64,000 nt of DNA from Rhodoplanes serenus (GTDB lineage: Bacteria; Pseudomonadota; Alphaproteobacteria; Rhizobiales; Xanthobacteraceae). The notes beneath the pieces were generated by a model. The model was not told the DNA's origin. It saw only the letters and a program-made list of their open reading frames with translations, and made no database searches. Every line of letters begins with the position of its first letter. Position 1 is the first letter of the stretch. Location of the stretch: NCBI GenBank assembly GCA_009720755.1, contig WNKV01000019.1:1-64000 (forward strand), in the 5' to 3' direction. A program made the translations under genes and the position numbers. This document shows positions 17,622-30,345 of the stretch, in pieces.

Positions 17622-19640
17622 ATGACCGAGCCGGTTCAAGATGTGTCGTATCGCACCGAGCATGACTATGCCGGCTTCGATGCGGAGAGTGCCGAGCTGC
17701 TCCGCTCGGTCAAGCCGGCGCTGATGGCAGCGCTGCCGGGCATTCTCGATCGCTTCTATGAAAAGACCGTGGCCATCCCGCCACTCGCGGCGATGTTCAA
17801 GAGTGCCCAGCGGATGCTCTATGCGAAGGAGGCGCAGGCACGCCACTGGGCCCATCTGTTCGATGGCCTGTTCGACGAGGCGTATCGCGAGTCGGTGGCG
17901 CGGATCGGCCAGACCCATCACCGCATCGGCCTGTCGCCGAGCTGGTACATGCTCGGCTACGGCATGCTCCAGGCCGAGCTGATCGCGGCGGTGCTGGCCG
18001 ATCGCGGCCTCCTGCTCACGCCGGCCCAGCGCCACCGGATGGCCCGGGTCCAGCAGGCCGTCAGCCGCGCCGTGATGATCGACATCGATGCGGCGCTGTC
18101 GTCCTACTGGACGGCGATCGAGGGAGATCGCAAGCAGGATGCCGAGAACACCACCGAGCGGATCAACCAGCAGGTGATCAAGACGGTGTCGAGCATCGGC
18201 AGATTCAACAAGACTCTGCTCGACAGTGCCGAGTCGGTCCAGCTCGTCAGCAACTCGGTCAAGACGAGCGCTCACGCCGCCTCGGGAGTCGCCGAGACGG
18301 CGCTCGCCTCGGCCCAGACTGTGGCGGCCGCCTCGGAGGAGCTACATGCCTCCATCGCCGAGATCGCCCGCCAGGTCGGGCGTGCTTCGGAGGCGGCACG
18401 GGCCGCCGACGACCGCATGAACCAGACACGCAGCGTCGTCGCCAATCTCGGCAAGGCGGCCGAGGAGATCGGCCAGGTGGTGGGGCTGATCGGCGACATC
18501 GCCTCGCAGACCAATCTGCTGGCCCTCAACGCCACCATCGAGGCGGCGCGGGCCGGGGAAGCCGGCAAGGGCTTCGCCGTGGTGGCCCAAGAGGTGAAGT
18601 CTCTCGCCAACCAGTCGGGGCGCTCGGCCGAGCAGATCTCCGGCCAGATCGCCAAGATTCAGGAGGTGGTGCAACGTACCTCGGCGTCCATCGAGGCCGT
18701 TGCCGGAACGATCCGCGAGGTCGAGGGCATCTCCTCGTCGATCTCCGCCGCGGTCGAGCAGCAGTCGGCTGCGACCAGCGAGATCGCCCGCAACATCGGA
18801 GAGACCGCCGGTCATGTGGGCGAGGTCACCGGCCTGATGGCCGGCGTGCTCGACAGTGCCGCCCAGGCGAACGGCGCCTCGCGTATTGTGCACGACACCA
18901 CCCGCGGCCTCGACGACGAGCTCGGCACCCTCGGACGCATGCTCACCCGCGCGGTGCGGACCGCCTCGGCGGCCGCACAGCGCCGGCGCCTGCGCCGCCG
19001 CGGCGTTCTGATCGATGCGCAGCTCACCGGGGCCGGCCGGGCCGAGGCGGTGCGCATCTTGGACATCTCCGAGGCCGGCGCCCTGGTGCAGGTGGCGCGG
19101 TCGCTGCCCAACGATGCCAAGATCGAGCTGATCCTCGCAAGCGAAGGACTGCGTCTGTCGGGAACCGTGGTGGCGTGCAGCGAGGCCATCCATCACATCA
19201 CCTTCACCGAGGAGCTGACCACCGCGCGGGTCGATGCACTGGCGCGCAAGTACTTCGCCAGTCTGATCGAGCTGGCGAAGTCCGATCACCGCGCCTTCGT
19301 GGCCGCGGTCGCCGAGCGGGTCCGTCGTCAGGGCGGCCCCGGCCGCGACAGGATCGCGACCCATCACACCTGCCGGTTCGGAACCTGGTATCACAATGTC
19401 GGCGACGATGTGCTGGTCGAGCTGCCGGCCTTCAAGGCGATCGCCGACCCGCATGTGGCGGTCCACCAGGCCGCCTTCGTGGCGATCAGCGCCGCCCAGG
19501 AGGGCAACGGCACGCTCGCGGAAGCCAAGCTGGCCGAGATGGAGGGGCTGTCCCGGCGCATCGTCGACGCCATCGATGCCCTCGCGGCGGAGCTGAAGGC
19601 CTACGAGGAGCGACAGTCGGCGAGCGCCGCCGTCGCCTGA
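17622..19640 (+). CDS. Soluble globin-coupled chemoreceptor with PilZ and CZB domains
   Basis: A 672-residue methyl-accepting protein with no transmembrane segment. Residues 1-160 are a globin-coupled sensor ([14 protein letters not shown], proximal His at 99/100 in IGQTHHRIG). Residues 200-410 are the MCP signalling domain, with hairpin tip [20 protein letters not shown] (294-313). Residues 453-540 are PilZ, with the RRRLRRRG and DISEAG motifs needed for c-di-GMP binding. Residues 546-660 are a CZB domain with H556, HHTCRFGTW (C584) and H615 as zinc ligands. It should sense O2, NO or CO through heme and could integrate c-di-GMP and zinc or oxidants. The start is uncertain: ATG 17622 is chosen, but GTG 17592 and TTG 17565 are in frame. 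No che genes are adjacent. Confidence 0.9.
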   Translation: MTEPVQDVSYRTEHDYAGFDAESAELLRSVKPALMAALPGILDRFYEKTVAIPPLAAMFKSAQRMLYAKEAQARHWAHLFDGLFDEAYRESVARIGQTHHRIGLSPSWYMLGYGMLQAELIAAVLADRGLLLTPAQRHRMARVQQAVSRAVMIDIDAALSSYWTAIEGDRKQDAENTTERINQQVIKTVSSIGRFNKTLLDSAESVQLVSNSVKTSAHAASGVAETALASAQTVAAASEELHASIAEIARQVGRASEAARAADDRMNQTRSVVANLGKAAEEIGQVVGLIGDIASQTNLLALNATIEAARAGEAGKGFAVVAQEVKSLANQSGRSAEQISGQIAKIQEVVQRTSASIEAVAGTIREVEGISSSISAAVEQQSAATSEIARNIGETAGHVGEVTGLMAGVLDSAAQANGASRIVHDTTRGLDDELGTLGRMLTRAVRTASAAAQRRRLRRRGVLIDAQLTGAGRAEAVRILDISEAGALVQVARSLPNDAKIELILASEGLRLSGTVVACSEAIHHITFTEELTTARVDALARKYFASLIELAKSDHRAFVAAVAERVRRQGGPGRDRIATHHTCRFGTWYHNVGDDVLVELPAFKAIADPHVAVHQAAFVAISAAQEGNGTLAEAKLAEMEGLSRRIVDAIDALAAELKAYEERQSASAAVA

Positions 19641-19665
19641 CGGCTTGACCGAGACGCGGATCGCT

Positions 19666-19688
19666 TCGCCGCGGCGTCACCGCGGCGA
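19666..19688. terminator. Stem-loop after the chemoreceptor gene
   Basis: TCGCCGCGG (19666-19674) pairs perfectly with CCGCGGCGA (19680-19688) around a 5-nt loop, 26 bp past the chemoreceptor stop and between convergent genes. No T-tract follows, so it is a possible rather than classical terminator. Confidence 0.4.
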
Positions 19689-19780
19689 GGTGCCGGTGCG
19701 CCGCCTCGGCACACCGCGTCGGCGCACGTCGGCGGACCACCTCTTCAGACGATCTCGTCGGAACACCTCGTCGGCGTATG

Positions 19781-20761
19781 TCAGCGCGCCTCAGCCATCG
19801 CCTCGCGGCGGCTGCCGGCAGCGCGGTCGGCCACCAGGGTGCGCTTGGCGCGCAGCGCGCCGGCGATCTGGCGCCAGTTGGCCCGCGCCTGGATGTGGGC
19901 CGGGTCATAGCCGGGCATCGGCCGGGCGATGGCGAAGCGGGCGCCGTTGCGGTCGATCCACCGCCACACCTCGGAAGCGTCGCCCTCGGCCAGGGTGATG
20001 TCGATGGCGCGGCCGTTGCCGTAGCCGCCGGTGCGGCGGCTGCCGCCGTGCAGCGAGTTGCCGACCGACGCCTTGAAGCCGGAGGCGAGGCGCTGGCGGA
20101 AGTCGTCGCGGAAGGCGCTCAGCATCGACCAGCGCAGGCCGTCGGCATCGAGCGCCTTGCCCATGTGATAGAGGGTCTCGCGGAAGTCGCGGTCCATGCC
20201 GCGGATGACATACTCCTTCAGCGACATGCCGAGGCGCTTGGCGGCCGCCGGGTCCTTCCAGGTGAAGTCGCCGCTGCCGTCCTTCTTGATCGGCGCGCGG
20301 CGGTAAACCTCCCAGAGATAATCGTCGATCTCGTCGGCGACCTCGGCGGAGCGGCGGGACGGTACCGCGATGTCAGGGCCGGTGGCGGCGCCACCAAGGC
20401 TGCCGGTCGCCTCCGCGTCGTCGACCTCCATGCCGGGCATCGACAGCGACGCGAGCGCGAAGGTGGGCTCCCAGGAGAGAATGTCGGCCGGGCTGCCATG
20501 GGCGCCTTCGGGGCCGGACTCGCTCTCGACGTCCGCCTCGGCCTCGATGGCGTCCTCGGCGTCGCGGCCCATGGGCACCAGCGCGGCGGTGCGCACCGGC
20601 CGGTCTTCGACGATCCAGGCGCGATCCTTGGCCGACGGGAAGGGGCTCGACAGGGCGAGCGGCAGCGCGACGAACAGCACGAGCCCGCCGCACCCCGCCG
20701 CAATCAGACCCGACCAGAACGAGACCGTGTCGCCGGACGGCGGAGCGGAGAACGCACGCAT
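19781..20761 (-). CDS. Membrane-anchored M15-like peptidase (D-Ala-D-Ala carboxypeptidase fold)
   Basis: A 326-residue protein with one N-terminal transmembrane helix (about 13-38) and a periplasmic part. Residues 40-130 are an acidic, low-complexity linker. The C-terminal half contains SLHGGSRRTGGYGNGRAID and later DPAHIQ. The His, Asp and His fit the zinc ligands of M15/VanY-type peptidases (S-x-H-x(n)-G-x-A-x-D ... H). It probably trims peptidoglycan peptides or is a related cell-wall protein. It converges on the chemoreceptor gene. A CtrA-like site lies about 110 bp upstream. The catalytic assignment rests on the metal-ligand pattern only. Confidence 0.55.
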   Translation of the reverse strand: MRAFSAPPSGDTVSFWSGLIAAGCGGLVLFVALPLALSSPFPSAKDRAWIVEDRPVRTAALVPMGRDAEDAIEAEADVESESGPEGAHGSPADILSWEPTFALASLSMPGMEVDDAEATGSLGGAATGPDIAVPSRRSAEVADEIDDYLWEVYRRAPIKKDGSGDFTWKDPAAAKRLGMSLKEYVIRGMDRDFRETLYHMGKALDADGLRWSMLSAFRDDFRQRLASGFKASVGNSLHGGSRRTGGYGNGRAIDITLAEGDASEVWRWIDRNGARFAIARPMPGYDPAHIQARANWRQIAGALRAKRTLVADRAAGSRREAMAEAR

Positions 20762-20873
20762 ATCGAACCCGAGCCTGGAGAAGAGACGTGGTGCCGCGGG
20801 GCACCGATGGCGCGTTGTGCAGCGTGGGAGAGGCGCCGCCGCGCGCCGACCAGTCCATCCTGGTCGCGCACGG

Positions 20874-20889
20874 TTAGCGCGAGGTTAAC
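20874..20889 (+). promoter_or_regulatory. CtrA-like site upstream of the M15-like gene
   Basis: TTAG-CGCGAGG-TTAAC matches the CtrA consensus TTAA-N7-TTAAC at all but one position. It lies 113 bp before the peptidase start at 20761. A cell-cycle link would suit a cell-wall enzyme. The rest of 20762-21038 shows nothing definite. Confidence 0.3.
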
Positions 20890-21038
20890 TGCCGACGGTC
20901 ACGTCCCCCCCAGCGGCGAAACCACTTGGAAGCAACAATGCGGCACCGGCGTGGCAGCCCGGAAGGCCGTGAGAGTATCCCCGATACGACAGCGCCGGGC
21001 CTCGCGGCCCGGCGCCGATCGTCACGATGCCGGCGCGC

Positions 21039-22055
21039 TCAGCGCACCAGAATGTCGTCGCGCAGCGTGTAGGAACTGAGCACCTTCATGTAGTTTCCAC
21101 GCTCGTAGGCGGACGGGTTCGGCACTGCCCGAAGGCTCATGCTGCCGCACATCTCGGCCACCGACTCGTACTCGTGCGCATCGAGCCAGCGGTCGAGATC
21201 CGTCACCACCGTCTTGGCGTAGCCCGGGCCGTTCTGGAGCAGTGCCGACGTCATGCAGGCGACGCGGGCGCCCGCCATCATGCTCTTCACCACGTCGGTG
21301 GCCGAATGGACGCCGCCCGTGATGGCGAGATCGGCGTCGACGCGGCCGTAGATCACCGCGACCCAGTGCAGCCGCATCAGCAGCTCGTCCGGCCGGCTGA
21401 GCGCCAGCGAGGCGACCACCTCGCGCTCCTCGATGTCGAAGTCGGGCTGATAGAAGCGGTTGAACAGCACCAGCGCGTCGGCACCCGCGGCGGCGAGACG
21501 GTGCGCCACATTGGCGGGCGCGCTGAAGAACGGCGACAGCTTGACGGCGACCGGGATGCGCAGGCGCTGCTTGAGCGTCGACACCAGCTCGACATAGCCG
21601 CGCTCGACCTCCTCGGCACTCTGGGCCGGATCGACCGTGATGGAGTAGGTGTTCAGCTCCAGCGCATCGGCGCCGGCCTCCTGCATCAGCGTCGCGTAGT
21701 CGAGCCACCCCCCGATGGTGACCCCGTTCAGGCTGGCGATGATCGGGATATCGACCCGGCGCTTGGCCTCGCGGATCAGCTCCAGGCAGCCCTCGGGACC
21801 GAGATTGTAGGTGTGCAGGTCGGGGAAGAAGCCGGCGGCCTCCGCGAAGGTGTCGGCACCGCGCTCCAGGTCGGCGTGCAGCGCGAGGCTTTCGAGCGCG
21901 AGCTGCTCCTCGAACAGCGACGGCAGCACCACGGCGGCGACACCCGCCTCGGCGAGCCGGCAGATGCCCTCGATGGAGTCGCACAGCGGCGAGGCCGACG
22001 CCACCAGGGGAGACTTCAGCGTGAGCCCGAGATAGCGGGTGGTCAGGTCACTCAT
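21039..22055 (-). CDS. Dihydroorotate dehydrogenase-like flavoprotein paired with NifJ
   Basis: A 338-residue TIM-barrel flavoprotein of the PyrD superfamily (LGLTLKSPLVASASPLC at the start, LELNTYSI, VAVKLSPFF, ITGGVHSATDVVKSMMAGA phosphate/FMN loop). The LNGVTIGGW region lacks the ordinary dihydroorotate-site motif with its catalytic Cys or Ser, so pyrimidine synthesis is doubtful. Genes of this type are often found next to pyruvate:ferredoxin oxidoreductase in anaerobes, and here the gene follows nifJ by 126 bp on the same strand. It probably acts in the same ferredoxin-linked metabolism with an unknown substrate. A good ribosome site (GGAGGAAC) precedes the ATG. Confidence 0.8.
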   Translation of the reverse strand: MSDLTTRYLGLTLKSPLVASASPLCDSIEGICRLAEAGVAAVVLPSLFEEQLALESLALHADLERGADTFAEAAGFFPDLHTYNLGPEGCLELIREAKRRVDIPIIASLNGVTIGGWLDYATLMQEAGADALELNTYSITVDPAQSAEEVERGYVELVSTLKQRLRIPVAVKLSPFFSAPANVAHRLAAAGADALVLFNRFYQPDFDIEEREVVASLALSRPDELLMRLHWVAVIYGRVDADLAITGGVHSATDVVKSMMAGARVACMTSALLQNGPGYAKTVVTDLDRWLDAHEYESVAEMCGSMSLRAVPNPSAYERGNYMKVLSSYTLRDDILVR

Positions 22056-22181
22056 GCGGCGTTCCTCCGCGCGGTCGGGTCGGTGATCGGGTTGGCGTGT
22101 CGTCGGTCGTGGTGGCGGGCGGCGCGTGGGCGGCCCGGCCGTCGCGCCGGTGCCGACCCGCGTGCCGCATCGGGTGCCGCC

Positions 22182-25844
<3,663 letters not shown>

Positions 25845-25859
25845 GATCGCCTCCGTCAC

Positions 25860-26371
25860 TCGCCGGACCGTGATGTGACGAGCACCCTACGCAGCGTTCG
25901 GCACGGGCGGATTGACCTGCATCATGCGAAACCGCTGTTGCGCATGGCTGGGTCGGTGTTTTCGTGGGGTCTCGTCACGGACTTGATGACGGTGTCGGAG
26001 ATCGTGACAATAACGATCGCAATGCAATACCATGACGCCCTGCGGCGAAACCCTGAAACAACGGCGACCGACTCGACTGACGAAACCGGCGTTTCGAACG
26101 AAACAGGCGAAATCGGGCTCGTGACAAACGTGTCGGAGGCACCGCACGGCAACTTCGGCGCGGCGTGGATCCGCCGCCCCTTCGGTTCGCCGATTGACAA
26201 GGGGCGGGGTCTGCACGGCCCAATTGCGACGTCGTTCGACAGCCATGCCGGCACTCCTCCGGCGTTCGGCCTCCCCGTCGTCCCTCCCGGCCCGTTTCGC
26301 CCACCGCTCCGCGGCCCCCGAGTCCCACGCGACCTATCGTGTCCCCCGCGACTCATCATGCGAGGATCATT
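25860..26371. promoter_or_regulatory. Divergent regulatory region of nifJ and the Ldh-family gene, with repeated GAAAC motifs
   Basis: This 512-bp gap is less GC-rich than its surroundings and holds no convincing gene. GAAAC occurs at 25928-25932, 26047-26051, 26055-26059, 26082-26086 and 26100-26104, with GTTTC at 26091-26095. CGAAAC-CGGC-GTTTCG (26081-26096) forms an inverted repeat. The clustering suggests binding sites of an unknown regulator. TTGACA at 26194-26199 has no matching -10. Confidence 0.35.
25912..25925 (-). promoter_or_regulatory. FixK/FNR-like box before nifJ
   Basis: TTGACCTGCATCAT matches TTGA-N6-TCAA at 7 of 8 defined positions. Its centre is 75 bp from the nifJ ATG. With activation from -41.5, transcription would start near 25877, giving a 33-nt leader that contains the GGAGG ribosome site. 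This suggests induction of nifJ at low oxygen. Confidence 0.45.
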
Positions 26372-27454
26372 GTGACAGCCATCTCGGACGACGAGCGGCG
26401 CATCACCATCGATGCGACTGTGCTGCATGACCACTGCGTCGCGCTGCTCCGGGCGCTCGGCGTCGCGCCGGCGGATGCCGACGTCACCGCCGCGGTGTTC
26501 GTCGAGGCCGAGCTGATGGGGGAGGAGTCGCACGGGCTACGGCTGTTCCTGCACGTTCTCGGCCGGCTGGAGGCGGGCGGCGACCGGGCCGCCACCTCCA
26601 TCACGGTGGTGCGCGATCGCGGCGCCATCGCGCTGTGGGACGCTGAGCGCAGCCTCGGCCAGGTGACGGCCGTGCGGGCGATGGCGCGAGCGATCGAGAA
26701 GGCGCGCGAGCACGGGATCGGCCTCGTCGCGGTGCGCAACGGCAACTCGCTCACCTCCGCCAAGCACTATGCCTTGCAGGCGGCACGCGCCGGTCTGATC
26801 GGCATTGTCACAACCAACACCAGCCGCCGCCTGATGCCGCCGCCCGGCGGCCGCACGCCGGTGCTCGGCAACAATCCGGTGGCGGTCGCCGCACCGGCCG
26901 GCCGGCACGGCTGCTTCGCGCTCGACATGGCCTGCACGGCGGCGGCGGTGGAGCGCATCCTGCGGGCGCGCGATCTCGGCATCCCGATCCCGCCCGGCTG
27001 GGCGCTCGATCGCGACGGCCGCGACACCACCGATCCGGCGGCGGCGCTCGACAGCCTGTCGCTGCTGCCGTTCGGCGGCTACAAGGCGTTCGGCCTCGCC
27101 ATGGTGCACGAGATCGTCACCAGCGTGCTGGCGGGCGGCCCCATGCGGGGCGGCGGCGGAACCGGCTTCCAGCCCTATGACGGGCCGATGCATACCGCCT
27201 TCACGCTCCAGGCGATCGACATCGAGGCGTTCCAGCCGCGTGCGGCGTTCGAGCAGCGCATGGAGGAGTTCCTGGACGCCATCACGGCGGTGGAGCCGAT
27301 CGAGCCCGGTGGCCGCATCGTGTTTCCCGGCGAGCGGGCGCAGGCCGAGCAGGCGCGGCGCCGCCGCGACGGCATCCCGGTGGTGGCCCGGACGGTGGAG
27401 ACGCTCGGTGCCTGGGCCGCGAAGCTCGGCGTGGCCGCACGGCTCGGCGCGTGA
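26372..27454 (+). CDS. Ldh family (malate/L-lactate/ureidoglycolate dehydrogenase type) oxidoreductase
   Basis: A 360-residue NAD(P)-dependent dehydrogenase of the LDH2/MDH type. Signatures include EESHGLRLFL (His-Gly-x-x-Arg active-site region), NPVAVAAPAG, and GGYKAFGLAMVHEI near the cofactor site. GAGG (26362-26365) six nt before GTG 26372 decides the start; GTG 26339 in frame is less likely. Family members oxidise malate, 2,3-diketogulonate, ureidoglycolate or related 2-hydroxy acids. It ends 36 bp from the convergent molybdenum-hydroxylase operon, so a shared pathway (ureidoglycolate from purine breakdown, for example) is possible but unproven. Confidence 0.85.
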   Translation: MTAISDDERRITIDATVLHDHCVALLRALGVAPADADVTAAVFVEAELMGEESHGLRLFLHVLGRLEAGGDRAATSITVVRDRGAIALWDAERSLGQVTAVRAMARAIEKAREHGIGLVAVRNGNSLTSAKHYALQAARAGLIGIVTTNTSRRLMPPPGGRTPVLGNNPVAVAAPAGRHGCFALDMACTAAAVERILRARDLGIPIPPGWALDRDGRDTTDPAAALDSLSLLPFGGYKAFGLAMVHEIVTSVLAGGPMRGGGGTGFQPYDGPMHTAFTLQAIDIEAFQPRAAFEQRMEEFLDAITAVEPIEPGGRIVFPGERAQAEQARRRRDGIPVVARTVETLGAWAAKLGVAARLGA

Positions 27455-27490
27455 GGCGCGTTCCGTTCGGACGCGGCCGGACAGCCGTCG

Positions 27491-29848
27491 TCAGATCGCC
27501 CCCAGCGCCGTCAGGATGCGCTCCGGCGTGCAGGGGATCTGTCCGATCGAGGCGCCGCGGGCCGCCAATGCATCGTCGACCGCGTTGAGCACCGCGGCGG
27601 CGGCGCCCACCGTGCCGGCCTCGCCGACGCCGATCAGCCCGAGCCCGTCGCTCTCCGGCGGTGCGGCGTGGACATGCACCAGCTCGATGTCGCACAGGTC
27701 CGCCGCGGTCGGGAGCAGATAGTCGGCGAGGCTGCCGGTGAGGAGCTGGCCGTCGGTGTCGTAGATCAGCTCCTCGAACAGCGTCGCCCCGATGCCCTGG
27801 GCGACGCCGCCGCGGATCTGCTCGTCGACCAGCAGCGGGTTCACCACGCGGCCGCACTCGTGCACCACGACGAAACGGTCGAGCCGCACGGCGCCGCTGT
27901 CGGGATCGATCTCGACCACGGCGAGCTGGATGCCGCTGCCGGCCCGGAACGGACCGTCGAGCGGCCCGAAGCTGGCGCTGGCGACGAGCTGCGGCTGCGG
28001 CCCGGCCGGTAGCTCGTGCGGGCGGAAGTGGCCGACCGCGGCGATCTCGGCGAGCGTCAGCCGCGCCGCGCTGGTCGCCGCCTCGACGATCACCCCGTCG
28101 CGGAGATCGAGCGCGGCGGCATCGGCCTGGAGGAGCCGCGCGGCGACATCGAGGATCTCGGCGCGCAGCGCCCGGCCGGCGCGCCACGCCGCTTCGCCGC
28201 CGATCGCCATCGACCGCGAGCCCCAGGTGCCGCCGCCGTGAAACGTCGTCGCGGTGTCGCCGGTGATCACCTCGACGGTGTCGAGCGGCACCCCGAGTGC
28301 GGCGGCGATCACCTGGGCGATGCCGGTCTCGGTGCCCTGGCCCTGCTCGGTGACGCTGGCGAGCGCCCGCACGCCGCCGCCAGGCTCCAGCCGCACCGTG
28401 CAGCCGTCGCGGCTCGACACTGGTACGCCGCCGGCGCCGTAGAAGCCGGGGCCGCGCGAGGTCAGCTCGACGAAGGTGGCGAGGCCGAGCCCGCGCATGC
28501 GGCCGGCGCGGCGGGCGTCGTCGCAGTCGCGGCGCAGGGCCGCGAGATCGACATGCGCGTCGAGCGCCGCCATGCAGTCCGCGACAGCGAGCCGCGGATA
28601 GACGAGCCCGGTCGGCGCCCGCCACGGCAAGTCGGCAGCCCGCACGAGGTTGCGCCGGCGCACCGCCACCGGATCGAGCCCGACTTTTCGCGCGGCGCGG
28701 TCGACCAGGGCTTCGGTCACCGCGCAGGCGATCGGCTGGCCGACGCCGCGGTAGTGGCCCGCCATGCCCTTGGTCTGGAACACCGCGGTGGAGCGGGCGC
28801 GCAGCGCTCGGTAGCGGTAGGGGGCGCCGGTCTGCGCCAGCACGGCGCGGCCTTCGCCGGCGCTCGACCGCGGATACTGTGAATACGGACCGATGGCGTG
28901 CAGGTCGTCGACCGCGAAGGCGAGGATGTCGCCGTCGGCCGACAGCGCGATGCGGCCGCGCACCACATGCTCGCGGGCGTGGATGTCGGCCGAAAACGAC
29001 TCCAGCCGGTCGGCGATCCACGCCACCGGCCGGCCGAGCAGAAGGCTTGCGGCGCACACCGCGATCTCGTCGCCGTAGAGCTGCTGCTTGATGCCGAAGG
29101 CGCCGCCGACGTCGGGAGCGATCACCCGCACGCGCTGCTCGGCGAGGCCGAGCAGCCGGGCGAACTCGTGCTGCATCTGGTGCGGGCACTGGTGCGAATG
29201 ATGGACGGTCAGCCGCCGCTCGCTCGGGTCGAAGTCGGCGACGAGGCCGCGCGGCTCCAGCGGCACGCCGGTGTGGCGGCCGAACCGGAACGTCTCCTCG
29301 ACCACCACGGCGGCGGCCGCGAATGCGGCATCGACGTCGCCGGCCTCGTGCGCGGCGGTGAGGCACACATTGGTGCCGAGATCGGGGTGCAGCAGCGGGC
29401 CGCCGCCGCGCGCCGCCTCTGGGTCGGCGAGCGCCGGCCGTGGCGTGTAGTCGACGGCGATCAGCGCGGTGGCGTCCTCGGCGACGGCGCGGCTCGCCGC
29501 GACGACGAGGGCGACCGGCTCGCCGCACCAGCGCACCGTGTCGATCGCGACGGCGTGCTGGAGCGGCGCGGCGAGCCGCGGATAGAGGCCGTGGGTGCCG
29601 CGCCACGGCGCGCAGACCGTGGCGATGTCGGCGCCGGTGAACACCGCCATGACGCCCGGCACGGCGGCCGCCGCCGCGGTGTCGATCGCGTCGATCGACG
29701 CATGGGCGTGCGGGGCGCGCAGCACGGCGGCATGCAGCAGGCCGGGCAGCCGGATGTCTCCGACATAGCGGCCGCGCCCATGCAGCAGCCGCCAGGTGCG
29801 CCGGTGCGGCACCGGCTCGCCGGCGGGAGCGGGGAGGTCCGTGCTCAT
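27491..29848 (-). CDS. Molybdenum hydroxylase large subunit (xanthine dehydrogenase family)
   Basis: A 785-residue catalytic subunit binding molybdopterin cytosine dinucleotide. Family blocks are visible: GRGRYVGD near the start, HQCPHQMQ, APDVGGAFGIK, the YRGVGQPIA loop, VTEQGQGTETG, and GEAGTVGA with catalytic Glu743. The AYRCSFR loop of form I CO dehydrogenase and the AYRGAGR loop of form II are both absent (GHYRGVGQP here), so CO oxidation is unlikely. Start and upstream stop overlap as ATGA. With the two genes before it this forms a complete L-M-S enzyme hydroxylating an aromatic N-heterocycle or aldehyde in the cytoplasm. The aminohydrolase and ABC importer in the same operon favour an N-heterocycle. 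Confidence 0.9.
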   Translation of the reverse strand: MSTDLPAPAGEPVPHRRTWRLLHGRGRYVGDIRLPGLLHAAVLRAPHAHASIDAIDTAAAAAVPGVMAVFTGADIATVCAPWRGTHGLYPRLAAPLQHAVAIDTVRWCGEPVALVVAASRAVAEDATALIAVDYTPRPALADPEAARGGGPLLHPDLGTNVCLTAAHEAGDVDAAFAAAAVVVEETFRFGRHTGVPLEPRGLVADFDPSERRLTVHHSHQCPHQMQHEFARLLGLAEQRVRVIAPDVGGAFGIKQQLYGDEIAVCAASLLLGRPVAWIADRLESFSADIHAREHVVRGRIALSADGDILAFAVDDLHAIGPYSQYPRSSAGEGRAVLAQTGAPYRYRALRARSTAVFQTKGMAGHYRGVGQPIACAVTEALVDRAARKVGLDPVAVRRRNLVRAADLPWRAPTGLVYPRLAVADCMAALDAHVDLAALRRDCDDARRAGRMRGLGLATFVELTSRGPGFYGAGGVPVSSRDGCTVRLEPGGGVRALASVTEQGQGTETGIAQVIAAALGVPLDTVEVITGDTATTFHGGGTWGSRSMAIGGEAAWRAGRALRAEILDVAARLLQADAAALDLRDGVIVEAATSAARLTLAEIAAVGHFRPHELPAGPQPQLVASASFGPLDGPFRAGSGIQLAVVEIDPDSGAVRLDRFVVVHECGRVVNPLLVDEQIRGGVAQGIGATLFEELIYDTDGQLLTGSLADYLLPTAADLCDIELVHVHAAPPESDGLGLIGVGEAGTVGAAAAVLNAVDDALAARGASIGQIPCTPERILTALGAI

Positions 29849-30345
29849 CGGCGAGATCCTGCTCCGGTGGCCGCCGCGGCGGTGGCCTCGATCGCGTCGA
29901 CGATCGCCTGGTAGCCGGTGCAGCGGCAGAGATGGCCGGACAGCGCGGCGCGGATCGCGTCGCGGCTCGGCGCCGGATGCTCCGCCAGGACCTCGGCCGC
30001 GGCGAGCAGCAGGCCGGGCGTGCAGAAGCCGCATTGCAGCGCGCCGCGCTCGTGGAAGGCGCGCTGGAGGGCCGCGATGCGGCCGCTGGCGCTCGCTCCC
30101 TCCAGGGTCTCGATCACGGCGCCGTCGGCCTGGGCGGCGAGCAGCAGGCAGGCGCGGGCGGTGCGCCCGTCGTACACGATGGTGCAGGCCCCGCAGGCGC
30201 CGTGCTCGCAGCCGAGATGGGTCGCCGTCAGCCCCAGCCTGTCGCGCAGCATGTCGGCCAGCGTCTCGCGCGGCGACACAGAGAGCGACACCGTCTCGCC
30301 GTTGATCGTGCAGGTGATCGGGATCAGGTTCGGGATCATCGGCAT
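29845..30345 (-). CDS. Molybdenum hydroxylase [2Fe-2S] small subunit
   Basis: A 166-residue electron-transfer subunit. It carries the plant-ferredoxin-type cluster (C46, C51, C54, C66) and the second cluster in the all-helical domain (C105, C108, C140, C142; motifs CGFCTPG and CRCTGY). GGAGG lies 7 nt before ATG 30345. The 5' end overlaps the FAD subunit gene by 10 nt and the 3' end overlaps the large subunit gene by 4 nt, so the three are translated together. It passes electrons from the molybdenum site to FAD. Confidence 0.93.
   Translation of the reverse strand: MPMIPNLIPITCTINGETVSLSVSPRETLADMLRDRLGLTATHLGCEHGACGACTIVYDGRTARACLLLAAQADGAVIETLEGASASGRIAALQRAFHERGALQCGFCTPGLLLAAAEVLAEHPAPSRDAIRAALSGHLCRCTGYQAIVDAIEATAAAATGAGSRR

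Noticed and set aside
25993-26009. TGT...ACA pair upstream of nifJ as a NifA activator site
   Set aside because: The spacing is 11 instead of the 10 required for TGT-N10-ACA, and no sigma-54 promoter lies downstream.
27491-29848. Carbon monoxide dehydrogenase large subunit
   Set aside because: The AYRCSFR loop of form I is missing and the form II loop is also changed, so CO oxidation is not supported.
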